This document shows positions 1 to 7,615 of a stretch of 42,527 nucleotides of DNA, piece by piece. Source of the DNA: a virus. Under the pieces are notes generated by a model. That model saw nothing but the letters and a program-made list of their open reading frames with translations. It was not told the origin of the DNA and did no database searches. The stretch is from the IMG/VR virus record IMGVR_UViG_3300021425_000063, positions 1 through 42,527 of that record; one strand, written 5' to 3'. Both the position numbers and the translations under genes were made by a program. Numbering within the stretch: position 1 is the stretch's first letter; each line of letters starts with the position of its first letter.

Positions 1-647
1 TAACGATCTCTTTCTCTTCCTAAAACCACACCATGTCAGCAACCGACCACATATCTACAAAACAGAAATAGTATTTTTTAGTCATGTAACTTTTAGACCA
101 CTCTAAAATTTTGACTTACCTTTTTCAAATTCTCCCAGAAACACCCCCACCCCCTTTTGCAGGACTTTTGCAGGACTTTCAGGACTTGCAGGACTTTTTC
201 CAGACGATGTGGGGAGTAATTAGGTGGTGAGGGAGTAATTTATGACACGACGATTACTCACCAGAGAGATTAGATATATTATAGTTAGTTAAAGTCCTGT
301 AGTCCTGCAAAGTTAAAATAATACTATATAAAACTACAATAAAGTACTTCTACTATAATACTAAATATACAAATATGTAAATTAAGAGTCGCAGGACTAA
401 CTAATTCTAAAGTCCTGCAAAGTCCTGCAAAGTCCTGCAGTTAAAATGACGAATTTGTTAATTTAGGAATTTACGAACTTTTCCTTTTCTAAAACTACAA
501 ATTCGTCATTTTAGCAAATCAGACCTAAAACTACAAATTCGTCAATTTAAGAAAATCCGGACATAAAAAAAGACGACCGATTTCTCGACCGCCAATTTTT
601 GCAGGACTTTTTTCTGACTTTTTGTCAGTTTGCAGGACTTTGAAAAC
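1..647. other. Non-coding repeat-rich region, candidate replication origin or control region
   Basis: No convincing gene lies here. The stretch is AT-rich and carries many copies of the 10-mer GCAGGACTTT: forward at 159-168, 170-179, 188-197, 601-610 and 632-641, and as its complement at 409-418, 419-428 and 429-438. Partial copies lie at 181-187, 293-300, 301-312 and 391-398. A second family, CTAAAACTACAAATTCGTCA, occurs at 489-508 and 525-544, with a complementary copy of its core near 445-457. A further inverted repeat pairs AGTAAT and GGTG (228-240) with ATTACTCACC (253-262). Iterated short repeats in AT-rich DNA are typical of phage origins or of binding sites for a replication or regulatory protein. 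Which protein binds is unknown. The region lies just downstream of the RNA polymerase stop codon. Confidence 0.6.
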
Positions 648-3635
648 TCACCTAAAAGCGTTCCTACAGGACCTAATTTCGTCAAAATCCATGTCTTTAG
701 ACTGTGTAATATTCCTTAACACTTTTATCACTTTTCCGGCAACTGACCTTTTTTCTGACTCTTTTCTCATAGTCTCTTTATCAGGATTATTGCGTGAATT
801 ATGCCTGAATTCCTCCAGTTCTTCTATAGTAATATCTGTAGAATCGAAGCCAATGTACTGCATTACAGGTAGCATATTAGCTTTAAAGAAGTCCATAAGA
901 GGCTCACTATCTTCGTACATTTCTATAAAAGTGTCTCTAATTACTCTACCAAACAGGGGAGCATCAGCACACAACGTACCAAAAGAATCGTGAATCATAA
1001 GATAAGAGCATCCTTCAGGCATGCCCATAACTGCCATCCTGATATGGTCTGCATCTCTACTGTGTGTATAGTTAGGAGCGGAAGCATTAGCCACAGACTC
1101 AGTGTCTACCTTATCTGTAGATACTTTCATGTTAAAGCTTACTGTTTTATTACCAGCTACCCTTTTAACAGTATCGGTCTTCTCGTAATACTTTGTAAAT
1201 TCAACGTCAGTACCTGTGAATGTCTTCCACTTGATCATGCCATCCTTACTATAATTAGCCACAAGACCTCCCATTATAGAAAGAGCGTCCTTTACCTTAA
1301 TAACAGCAGGAGCGCACTCGGCCACAGACTCCCAGACTCCCAGACTAAACTCATCACTTGCCAGCTTACGTCCGTAAACATCGAAAGGGTTACAGTCCTG
1401 AGAGTCAGTGAATTCCTCTATTACTTCCTTACCATAATTTTTAGCACCTCCTTGGGTAAGTCCGTACCCTAGGCACATAGTAATACGTTTACAACTACCA
1501 CGATTAACTGCCTCGTGATACTTAAGTAATTTATGTAGATAGTTAGAGTCGTCCAGCTTACTACCAAAGAACTTAGCCACAGTACCGTACATGTCAGCAG
1601 GAATATCGTCATCCGACCTCCAAGTAAGGTTAACCAACTCAGCAGTAGCACGATCGTGTAAATATCCAGAGGCGTGTTGGTAGGCATTACAGGAACCGTC
1701 CATACTAATGAAGATTTTACTTACGAACTCAGTGCCTTGCTCCAGAATACCAGAACACTCCCCACAATGAGCAAGGTAAGCGAATGGGTCTTCCATACTG
1801 GCAATGTGTTCCATATGGTCCAGAGGTGCGGAGGCAACCGAAGCCCCTCGTTTTAGTTCCTGTTTACCTATATAGACAGCGTCGTTCCAAGAGGTCTTGT
1901 CCCCGTCCTTATTAACTACACCGTCCCTGCCTACAACATTAGTCATAGTGCCAGCGAACGAGACATACCAGTAATCCAAGGCCTCAGCAGATCCAATGGC
2001 CTTACCCCTATGAGCTACGAACAAAGACTTGGCCAATTTACTAGACTGTGGATTAAGTATAGTAGGACAATAGTAAACACGAGTACGATAGTCAAGGTAA
2101 CAAGGCAGGTAGAAAGCACCACCAAAGTCAGCATACCACTGGGCTATTTCCAGTACGCGTAAGTTCATATCATTTATACTATGGGCTTTTGCCTGAGCCT
2201 TTTTACGTTTACTTTGTGCATCGCGCCACTTACGATACCTAAGTACATTTTCAGAAACCATAGTCCGTACTACCTGACCGTTCTCGTCCAGCTTATCCTT
2301 AAGCCTAGGGTCCTGTAGTAACATACCTCCCTCGAACCATTCACGTTTAGCCAAGTTATGCTCTGATCTGGAGCCAAAGTCAGAACGGACAGGGAAGTCG
2401 TCCAGAGCGTCCAAGTCAGCAGGAATATCCAGACATAACTTTTTAGGAATAGACAGTCCTGCTTCGACCATAGACCGCACAGCCCGTAACACGCCACGAT
2501 TAATACCAAAGGCAGTACCTTGGATACGGTCGATGGCTTCACGATCAAAGTGTGACACACCATTATCACTAGTGTGACTTTGTAGTAGCTTTTGCTTAAG
2601 AGGTGCAGATCTATAACTAGTAGTGTATCCATTAGACATAGGCCGTTCCAGAACTGGTCTTGCCTCACAGGCAGATGTTAATGTTCTAGTCCTACAGTCA
2701 TTTAGTTTAGCAAGACATGCTTCCTCTAACACGATACGACCGTTTTCAATTGATACCTCCGGAAGTGCTTCCTCAACTAAAGACAGCATAGCACGACCTT
2801 CCACCAGAAGTTCCCTTTTAGTCAGGGACTTAATAGAACTAATGCCTAATATGTTCAGGATCTTTTTACCCTGCAGAGTAACCTTACCTTTACTATTAGT
2901 TAGCTTATCGGTCTTGGTAACGTTAGCTACTGAAGGTATCTCCATTACGGTCTTTAGTTCCTTACCTTTAAGTATAAGGAGCTGTTGCAGTACGTTATTT
3001 ATAATATGGCCTGCAGCACTAGTAGCAGTACCTTGTTCTCTAGATACATCTTCCTTATCGGAGGACTTATTACTATTGCGCATTACGTTTGATAGTAATT
3101 CAGTAAGCATGATAAAGCCAGCTGTCATGGCCCTGCTACGAGCAGACATTACACCAGTAACGAACTCATTAATTTTTACCTGTTGACGGTCGCGCTTCTG
3201 GCCTTCTTTAGCCTTAACGTACTTAATGCCCTTAGATCGATAAGAGGCAGTGTCCTGCATATAAGCAGATGTAGATATAGTCATACCATTAGCTTTAAGT
3301 TTGACAGGAAAGTCCAGATAGGTCTTTAGGACTTCACTGGTAGGTCTGGAGATGATCTTTTCAGCCAAAAAGACTATGTTATCAGAGATCCACATCTGAC
3401 CATAGGAGGTAGTGTCATACATTTCCTTATCCTCTAGGTCAACAAGAGAAGCTTCCATCTTGGCCTGTGCATTACTGACCATAGCTTCCTGCACCTTTTC
3501 ATCAGCTCCTGACAAACCGTTCTGTAGAGAGTCCTCCCTAAGCTTCCTTGCATTTGGATAAGTTTCCATTATACTTGGCCATTGGACTTCTACCTTACCA
3601 TACTGTGCGTTACTAGTGTATTCTTCTTTGTACAT
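648..3635 (-). CDS. T7-type single-subunit DNA-directed RNA polymerase
   Basis: This enzyme would transcribe phage genes from phage-specific promoters. Family hallmarks are clear. Motif A is MDGSCNAYQHASG, with the metal-binding Asp at about residue 646. The motif B region is NRGSCKRITMCLGYG, with Lys at about 716 and the Tyr-Gly of the O helix. Motif C is HDSFG, with Asp at about 883. The template-contact motif DxxGR of T7 is DYRTR here, so its Gly is replaced. The product is about 995 residues, against 883 for T7. I chose the ATG at 3635 because GGAGGA sits six bases upstream. An in-frame ATG at 3668 would add 11 residues but overlaps the upstream gene and has no better site. It is the last gene of the leftward block, unlike T7, where the gene is early and first. 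Confidence 0.97.
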   Translation of the reverse strand: MYKEEYTSNAQYGKVEVQWPSIMETYPNARKLREDSLQNGLSGADEKVQEAMVSNAQAKMEASLVDLEDKEMYDTTSYGQMWISDNIVFLAEKIISRPTSEVLKTYLDFPVKLKANGMTISTSAYMQDTASYRSKGIKYVKAKEGQKRDRQQVKINEFVTGVMSARSRAMTAGFIMLTELLSNVMRNSNKSSDKEDVSREQGTATSAAGHIINNVLQQLLILKGKELKTVMEIPSVANVTKTDKLTNSKGKVTLQGKKILNILGISSIKSLTKRELLVEGRAMLSLVEEALPEVSIENGRIVLEEACLAKLNDCRTRTLTSACEARPVLERPMSNGYTTSYRSAPLKQKLLQSHTSDNGVSHFDREAIDRIQGTAFGINRGVLRAVRSMVEAGLSIPKKLCLDIPADLDALDDFPVRSDFGSRSEHNLAKREWFEGGMLLQDPRLKDKLDENGQVVRTMVSENVLRYRKWRDAQSKRKKAQAKAHSINDMNLRVLEIAQWYADFGGAFYLPCYLDYRTRVYYCPTILNPQSSKLAKSLFVAHRGKAIGSAEALDYWYVSFAGTMTNVVGRDGVVNKDGDKTSWNDAVYIGKQELKRGASVASAPLDHMEHIASMEDPFAYLAHCGECSGILEQGTEFVSKIFISMDGSCNAYQHASGYLHDRATAELVNLTWRSDDDIPADMYGTVAKFFGSKLDDSNYLHKLLKYHEAVNRGSCKRITMCLGYGLTQGGAKNYGKEVIEEFTDSQDCNPFDVYGRKLASDEFSLGVWESVAECAPAVIKVKDALSIMGGLVANYSKDGMIKWKTFTGTDVEFTKYYEKTDTVKRVAGNKTVSFNMKVSTDKVDTESVANASAPNYTHSRDADHIRMAVMGMPEGCSYLMIHDSFGTLCADAPLFGRVIRDTFIEMYEDSEPLMDFFKANMLPVMQYIGFDSTDITIEELEEFRHNSRNNPDKETMRKESEKRSVAGKVIKVLRNITQSKDMDFDEIRSCRNAFR

Positions 3636-3636
3636 A

Positions 3637-3894
3637 TCAGTCCTCCAGTTCCTTATTTGTAGCTTCATCGATCAGCATATCCAGTGCGTGGCAGATATGA
3701 TCAAGAGTCTCAGCCCTAAGTCCAAAGAGATAAACATCCCCGTTCTCAGATATTGACTTTACCATTACTTTGCCCTTATCGTACACTCCGACCGATACGT
3801 TACCAGAGGTCTTAGTGTGGTTACTGGCATCAAAGGACTTTAGGTCCTCTATTATTAAGGGGTTAGTTGCTTTTTCTATTGTGTATATGTTCAT
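3637..3894 (-). CDS. Hypothetical protein, 85 aa
   Basis: I do not recognise this family. The protein is small and soluble with no membrane segment, and starts MNIYTIEKATNPLIIEDLK. The ATG at 3894 is preceded by GAGGAG at good spacing, so longer in-frame starts that run into the upstream gene are unlikely. It ends one base before the RNA polymerase start codon, so translation of the two is probably coupled. The C-terminal half (GDVYLFGLRAETLDHICHAL) looks like a small alpha/beta domain, but no function can be given. Confidence 0.75.
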   Translation of the reverse strand: MNIYTIEKATNPLIIEDLKSFDASNHTKTSGNVSVGVYDKGKVMVKSISENGDVYLFGLRAETLDHICHALDMLIDEATNKELED

Positions 3895-3904
3895 GTTATG
3901 CTCC

Positions 3905-4138
3905 TCAGTATACATTGTTATTAGGATATAGTTCTTTAAAGATAGTGTGGCCTTCTCTCCTGACAAATTGAGCAGTAGTACTGTCTTTGCATACGTCAGA
4001 AGCAACTACTGCTTCTCCGTGTTCATTAGTCAGACAGTACCCATTATGATAAGTCTTCCAAGTGTACTTACTTCCTAGTATTTCACTTGCTGTATGATGT
4101 GCTTCCGTGTCTTTCTCGATCTTGTATTCCTGTGACAT
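3905..4138 (-). CDS. Hypothetical protein, 77 aa
   Basis: Unrecognised small protein beginning MSQEYKIEKDTEAHHTASE. It contains WKTYHNGYCLTNEHGEAVV, which reads like a short beta-hairpin domain. AAGGAAG precedes the ATG. It is the first gene after the leftward terminator at 4179-4212. Its 40-base leader is nearly identical to the leader of the gene starting at 4801, so both probably share the same expression signals. It opens the short 3-gene unit that ends with the RNA polymerase. Confidence 0.75.
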   Translation of the reverse strand: MSQEYKIEKDTEAHHTASEILGSKYTWKTYHNGYCLTNEHGEAVVASDVCKDSTTAQFVRREGHTIFKELYPNNNVY

Positions 4139-4178
4139 CTTACTTCCTTTCTTCTTAAGTTACCTTTAACCTACACGC
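4139..4178 (-). promoter_or_regulatory. Repeated leader, candidate phage promoter (copy 1)
   Basis: Between the terminator and the ATG the leftward strand reads GCGTGTAGGTTAAAGGTAAC, then CTTAAG and the ribosome binding site. An almost identical copy lies at 4802-4841. The shared block directly after a terminator is where a new promoter would be expected. No clear sigma-70 -35/-10 pair is present, so the phage RNA polymerase is a candidate reader. This is inferred from repetition and position only. Confidence 0.4.
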
Positions 4179-4212
4179 AAAAAAGCCCTTGTCCACTCGA
4201 ACAAGAGCTTTT
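4179..4212 (-). terminator. Rho-independent terminator (copy 1 of 3)
   Basis: On the leftward strand, AAAAGC pairs with GCTTTT and CTTGT with ACAAG across one mismatch, followed by six T. It lies just after the stop of the gene at 4225-4518. Near-identical hairpins occur at 4842-4876 and 6160-6193. Confidence 0.85.
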
Positions 4213-4224
4213 CTTTAGGAGAGA

Positions 4225-4518
4225 TTACTTTCCTTCCAATAGTGCTAGAGCCTGAATATGCCTTTCAGCAATATCTTGCCACGACTTATACATCTTATAT
4301 AAAGTAAAGCACCCTTCATTTGAGTACTCGTAGTACGTTTCAAACTCCTTCCTATCAAGCTCTATTTTTTCATTATTACTCGATCCCATGTTAGGAGCCT
4401 GCAACATAACAATTCTACTTCCTCTCTCGTCCAAGGAAGTTATTGAGGCAGTCACAGTTCCGACACTCTTCATATTATTATATAGGTAGATTAACCTTTC
4501 ATTTATCTGTAATTTCAT
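4225..4518 (-). CDS. Hypothetical protein, 97 aa
   Basis: Unrecognised. The predicted protein MKLQINERLIYLYNNMKSVG has a beta-rich first half (VGTVTASITSLDERGSRIVML) and a helical tail with aromatic residues (YEYSNEGCFTLYKMYKSW). AAGGAAAG precedes the ATG. It follows the gene ending at 4520 by one base and is closed by the terminator at 4179-4212, so 4225-4801 forms a two-gene unit. Confidence 0.75.
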   Translation of the reverse strand: MKLQINERLIYLYNNMKSVGTVTASITSLDERGSRIVMLQAPNMGSSNNEKIELDRKEFETYYEYSNEGCFTLYKMYKSWQDIAERHIQALALLEGK

Positions 4519-4519
4519 C

Positions 4520-4801
4520 TTACTTTCCTTCTACTGATTTAATAGCTCGTTCAACTTCCCTCACAAAATACTTGTCAAGAGTGGCAACAGAGTCCCTATT
4601 GAACTCTTTTGACAGTGTCCAAATATTCCCAATCGACCTGCTTTGGGTAAAGTCAGTAATTAGATCAGTTAAGTGAACTCTTAGTATACCATCGCAGCAT
4701 ATACGAACTGTTACGTGCATGGCCACTGATTGGTCCTCATTGTGTACAAATGCGTTCATGTGCTCTTCGTTCTTTGAGATCTTTACTTCTGCTTTTGACA
4801 T
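4520..4801 (-). CDS. Hypothetical protein, 93 aa
   Basis: Unrecognised small soluble protein starting MSKAEVKISKNEEHMNAFVH. No membrane segment or cysteine motif is visible. AAGGAAG lies upstream of the ATG. Its leader duplicates that of the gene at 3905-4138, and it is the first gene after the terminator at 4842-4876. It is probably co-expressed with the gene at 4225-4518. Confidence 0.75.
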   Translation of the reverse strand: MSKAEVKISKNEEHMNAFVHNEDQSVAMHVTVRICCDGILRVHLTDLITDFTQSRSIGNIWTLSKEFNRDSVATLDKYFVREVERAIKSVEGK

Positions 4802-4841
4802 CTTACTTCCTTTCTTTTTAAGTTACCTTTAACCTACACGC
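4802..4841 (-). promoter_or_regulatory. Repeated leader, candidate phage promoter (copy 2)
   Basis: Near-identical to 4139-4178: the leftward strand reads GCGTGTAGGTTAAAGGTAAC and then the ribosome binding site. The differences are one or two bases. A related TTAAGGTAAATTAA lies in the leader at 11515-11530. Position after a terminator and strong conservation suggest a promoter. Confidence 0.4.
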
Positions 4842-4876
4842 AAAAAAGCCCTTGTCCAACCGAACAAGAGCTTTTT
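4842..4876 (-). terminator. Rho-independent terminator (copy 2 of 3)
   Basis: Same hairpin as at 4179-4212, with the loop changed from ACTCG to AACCG in plus-strand terms. It ends the unit 4884-6105 on the leftward strand with a run of six T. Confidence 0.85.
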
Positions 4877-4883
4877 ATTAAAA

Positions 4884-5159
4884 TTAGGCAGGTAGCCTCA
4901 CTTTACCTACTTCATTCCAACGGGGACTTAACGCCCCTCTATCGAACTGACCGAGCAGAATGGCAGCTAATTGTTCGTAGCCTCGACCACGTCCTTTAAA
5001 GTTCATAGTCCACTCAAGGTCACCCCAGATCACGACGGCCTTATAGACATCGCTCTTACCTTTATAGAGGAAGAGCTCCGGAACGAAGTTGAACATACCT
5101 AACTCTATTCTGTTCCTACAATACCACATACTCTTTTCTGGGTATTTTTCTATAATCAT
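4884..5159 (-). CDS. Hypothetical protein, 91 aa
   Basis: Unrecognised. MIIEKYPEKSMWYCRNRIEL opens a compact protein rich in aromatics and ending WNEVGKVRLPA. The start overlaps the stop of the upstream gene by four bases (ATGA), which implies translational coupling. It is the last gene of a three-gene unit closed by the terminator at 4842-4876. Confidence 0.75.
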   Translation of the reverse strand: MIIEKYPEKSMWYCRNRIELGMFNFVPELFLYKGKSDVYKAVVIWGDLEWTMNFKGRGRGYEQLAAILLGQFDRGALSPRWNEVGKVRLPA

Positions 5160-5380
5160 ATTACTTCACCCCCTGTCTTCTTAATCTGAAAGGAATGAGT
5201 CCTTTCATTAAATTCTACCTTAAAAGTTCCTAGTACTTCACGAGTGTTACTATCACGAGCTGTCCACTCATTTCTTATAGCCAATCCTTCTAGGATTACA
5301 CTATCAAAAGATCGTCCTACCATTATACTTTCTAGCCACTTAGCTTTCTGCTCTGATGCCCAATGTACTATGTTGTCCAT
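5156..5380 (-). CDS. Hypothetical protein, 74 aa
   Basis: Unrecognised 74-residue protein (MDNIVHWASEQKAKWLESIM) with a helical start and a beta-rich end (EVLGTFKVEFNERTHSFQIK). It sits two bases after the 240-residue gene and overlaps the next by ATGA, so it belongs to the unit 4884-6105. Confidence 0.75.
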   Translation of the reverse strand: MDNIVHWASEQKAKWLESIMVGRSFDSVILEGLAIRNEWTARDSNTREVLGTFKVEFNERTHSFQIKKTGGEVI

Positions 5381-5382
5381 AA

Positions 5383-6105
5383 CTATTTTACCTCCTTAAC
5401 ATAGAAGACCTTATTGACCTTCTCACCATTGTATACTTCATGTGCCTTTACCTTAAAGGACACTACCATCTTACTGCCCTTATCAGCTCTGAAGGAACCA
5501 GAACCCATGTAAGTAAGAACATTACCTGAACCAGTCACCATCTTAATGACGTTAGTTCGTCCGTAGAAACTCTCAAAAGAGAAAGAATCTGTACAGATGA
5601 CTTCTTCACTGTACTTGCCTTTTACTTCCCCGTAGTAAGCATCTATAATGTCTGGGAAAAGCTCAGGGAACTCTGCCTTAAGGACTGGTCCTAGAGTCTC
5701 GTCCTTTCCGAAGTACATGATGTAATCAACTGGAGCAGCACTGAAGTTACTTCCTGCGTACTTACCAAAAGGCCAGACCTTATTCTTAAGGCACTTCCTA
5801 AGGTAGTTCTCTTGAGCCTTGCGCTTCTCCTCAACACGCTTCTCTAGGGCCTCACGCTCTGCCTGAACTAACTCAGACTTGCGACGCTTAATCTCTTCCA
5901 GAGTAAACTTAGGCTCACTCACAGCATAGCCCATAGTTCTAGCTTTCTCCATTGCCTTTTTAGGACATGTAGATAGGGTAGCTATGTATTGATCGTAGTC
6001 ATGGATTCTGGATCCAAAGGCGGTAGGTATAACTACTGAGAATTGGTGACGAAGGGTATAGAACCCATTTTTCTGACCTGTACTGATGTAGTAAATGTCT
6101 TGCAT
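5383..6105 (-). CDS. Hypothetical protein with coiled coil and DUF3820-like segment, 240 aa
   Basis: The first third is unrecognised. Residues of about 70-110 form a charged helix (EEIKRRKSELVQAEREALEK), probably a coiled coil. Next comes WPFGKYAGSNFSAAPVDYIM, which resembles the small DUF3820 fold of proteins that often accompany exonucleases. The last 70 residues (TNVIKMVTGSGNVLTYMGSG) are beta-rich and could be an OB-like nucleic-acid domain. A role in DNA metabolism is a guess from this resemblance. It is the first gene after the terminator at 6160-6193. Confidence 0.75.
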   Translation of the reverse strand: MQDIYYISTGQKNGFYTLRHQFSVVIPTAFGSRIHDYDQYIATLSTCPKKAMEKARTMGYAVSEPKFTLEEIKRRKSELVQAEREALEKRVEEKRKAQENYLRKCLKNKVWPFGKYAGSNFSAAPVDYIMYFGKDETLGPVLKAEFPELFPDIIDAYYGEVKGKYSEEVICTDSFSFESFYGRTNVIKMVTGSGNVLTYMGSGSFRADKGSKMVVSFKVKAHEVYNGEKVNKVFYVKEVK

Positions 6106-6159
6106 AATGTGTCTCCTTAAGACTTAATTAACAATTTTAACTTGCTCTACACTACACAC

Positions 6160-6193
6160 AAAAAAGCCCTTGTCCAACCGAACAAGAGCTTTT
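6160..6193 (-). terminator. Rho-independent terminator (copy 3 of 3)
   Basis: Third copy of the GC-stem hairpin with a six-T tail on the leftward strand. It separates the cassette array upstream (6249 and higher) from the gene at 5383-6105. The leader between it and that gene (6106-6159) differs from the other two leaders. Confidence 0.85.
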
Positions 6194-6248
6194 CTTTAAC
6201 TTTTTATTTAGGAGGACTTACTCACCTTCCTTTATCTTGAGTTTTTCT

Positions 6249-6452
6249 TTAGACTGTTAAATCAGCTACTCTGATATCTATGTAAGCCACCCTATCAGGA
6301 TTAAAAATAAATATGCCCTTTCCATGCTTTAAGCGTATTGTTGTTTCACCTTTCTGTAAGTGTGTGACTTCTTCTAAGGTTACTGCATCTCCTGATAGAA
6401 ACTTTATATATCTTAGATCTTCCACAGGTTCTAATGTGATCCATTTTTTCAT
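6249..6452 (-). CDS. Hypothetical protein, 67 aa
   Basis: MKKWITLEPVEDLRYIKFLS opens a small beta-rich protein (ETTIRLKHGKGIFIFNPDRV) with no known family that I can name. I chose the ATG at 6452 because AAGGAAGGTGAG lies just upstream. A GTG at 6461 would add three residues and overlap the stop of the short upstream frame. It is the last member of a row of cassettes joined by the same AAGGAAGGTGAGT junction. Confidence 0.7.
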   Translation of the reverse strand: MKKWITLEPVEDLRYIKFLSGDAVTLEEVTHLQKGETTIRLKHGKGIFIFNPDRVAYIDIRVADLTV

Positions 6453-6457
6453 TCTAC

Positions 6458-6538
6458 TCACCTTCCTTTATCTGCTTGAGGGTTATAATAATTACCATTT
6501 GGTCTCTTGATGGTTATAATAATTACCATTTGACTCAT
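6458..6538 (-). CDS. Possible leader peptide, 26 aa
   Basis: A short frame, MSQMVIIITIKRPNGNYYNP..., spans the two direct repeats at 6481-6532 and ends in the junction that serves the next gene. A weak AAAGAAG precedes the ATG. It may be a real small peptide or simply an open frame over an operator. The evidence is thin. Confidence 0.3.
   Translation of the reverse strand: MSQMVIIITIKRPNGNYYNPQADKGR
6481..6532. repeat. Two 21-bp direct repeats with near-palindromic core, candidate operator
   Basis: The segment 6481-6501 is repeated at 6512-6532 with a 31-bp period, three helical turns. The core GGTTATAATAATTACC is nearly its own reverse complement (one mismatched pair). Two phased near-palindromes upstream of a gene are the usual form of a dimeric repressor site. 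Confidence 0.5.
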
Positions 6539-6617
6539 ACTTCTTTTATTTCATCTTCCATCATTACCTCCCTGATTTTGTCCGAAAAACGACACCAGTT
6601 TCCTGAATTTTTTAATA

Positions 6618-6779
6618 TCAGTTTTCATCCTTCTTTTTCCACTCTTCCCTGACTTGGCTTCTATTCTCGCATTCGCTGCACCAATACGTCGCCGGATCGT
6701 TTACACTATAACTTGAACACCAAGCTTGAACATATGGCTTAGTCAATCCACAACGGCAACATATGAAGGTTTTACTCAT
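6618..6779 (-). CDS. Small zinc-ribbon protein, 53 aa
   Basis: MSKTFICCRCGLTKPYVQAW shows a CxxC pair, and a second pair appears as WCSECENR about 30 residues later, so the protein probably binds one zinc. It ends KKKDEN. A GGTGAGTAG junction precedes the ATG. Such ribbons in phages are often nucleic-acid binding or adaptor proteins, but nothing here shows the partner. A 25-residue frame overlaps its end, with an ATG at 6613. Confidence 0.65.
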   Translation of the reverse strand: MSKTFICCRCGLTKPYVQAWCSSYSVNDPATYWCSECENRSQVREEWKKKDEN

Positions 6780-6781
6780 CT

Positions 6782-6958
6782 CTACTCACCTTCTTTTATT
6801 TGTATCTTGCATTTTCTAAACCTCCTCATCTCCAACCAACAGTAGCATCCAGCTAGGAGGAATCCTATTATCAAACAAGTATGGAAGGCTTCCACTACTG
6901 GGAGTTGATCCTCTAAGGCCTCTTCAATCTCAATGGCACTCATCCTTCCCACTTCCAT
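6782..6958 (-). CDS. Small single-pass membrane protein, 58 aa
   Basis: MEVGRMSAIEIEEALEDQLP is followed by the hydrophobic stretch FHTCLIIGFLLAGCYCW, then a basic tail ending KCKIQIKEGE. This predicts one membrane helix with a positively charged side. I chose the ATG at 6958 because AAGGTGAG precedes it; a longer frame runs into the upstream gene. Its C-terminal IKEGE is encoded by the ribosome binding site of the next gene. Confidence 0.65.
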   Translation of the reverse strand: MEVGRMSAIEIEEALEDQLPVVEAFHTCLIIGFLLAGCYCWLEMRRFRKCKIQIKEGE

Positions 6959-6959
6959 C

Positions 6960-7247
6960 CTACTCACCTTGGCCCCCTTTCTCGATCTCCGGCAGTGGCA
7001 TCCAGTGAGTGATATCGTCACAATCAATTATTGAATGATCATAATATAGGAACCACTTGGCCTCATCTGGCTCATAATATGCTTCTTGTATAGCATTCAA
7101 TCTTTCATTGAATATCAGCACATTTTCCTGCATCTCAAAACCATAAAAACTTTTATGATTAGTTATTGCGCGCTCTATTAATATCATTAATTGGCTTTCT
7201 GGGTCTATGTTTGCTGGGACGTCAAAAGTTAATGATAATTCATTCAT
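6960..7247 (-). CDS. Hypothetical protein, 95 aa
   Basis: Unrecognised acidic protein starting MNELSLTFDVPANIDPESQL and ending DITHWMPLPEIEKGGQGE. The short W-MPLPE segment resembles the end of DUF551-type phage proteins, but the rest does not settle it. Its start overlaps the upstream stop by four bases, and its stop abuts the next ATG (TAGGATG). Confidence 0.7.
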   Translation of the reverse strand: MNELSLTFDVPANIDPESQLMILIERAITNHKSFYGFEMQENVLIFNERLNAIQEAYYEPDEAKWFLYYDHSIIDCDDITHWMPLPEIEKGGQGE

Positions 7248-7615
7248 TTAAACCCTCCTTCTTTATCAAGTAAAAAACCAATCTTCTTATTGAGTTCGCT
7301 ATCCCTCTCCAGCCACTCACGCCTCAGAATATCAATTCTCTTACGTAATTTTTCTGTTTCTTCTGACCAATCTTTTCTATATTCATCCTGCTTATCTTGT
7401 ATTTCACATTTTAGTTTTGATATGGCATCTTTTGAGCTTAACCCTGCGTCATCTAATGCGCATAGAAGTTTATCTTCTTTCCCATAAATCCATAACTTTG
7501 GGCTGTATGCTCCTGATCTAATTTCCTCAACAATACCAGATTTTATAACAAATTGATGCAAATCATGTGCGTAGAAATAACACCAATATACTGTATCTCC
7601 TTTCTTAATTTTCAT
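7244..7615 (-). CDS. Hypothetical coiled-coil protein, 123 aa
   Basis: The N-terminal 50 residues (MKIKKGDTVYWCYFYAHDLH) look like a small beta domain. The second half (KLKCEIQDKQDEYRKDWSEE) is a strongly charged helix, probably a coiled coil. Its start overlaps the upstream stop (TGATG), and an AAGGAAGGTGAG site precedes it. Function unknown. Confidence 0.7.
   Translation of the reverse strand: MKIKKGDTVYWCYFYAHDLHQFVIKSGIVEEIRSGAYSPKLWIYGKEDKLLCALDDAGLSSKDAISKLKCEIQDKQDEYRKDWSEETEKLRKRIDILRREWLERDSELNKKIGFLLDKEGGFK

Noticed and set aside
140-157. G-quadruplex on the leftward strand
   Set aside because: Only two G5 runs and one distant G3 run occur; a fourth tract is missing.
990-3186. Rightward frames at 990-1472, 1674-1856 and 2623-3186
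   Set aside because: They lie antisense within the RNA polymerase gene, have no ribosome binding sites and no protein-like composition.
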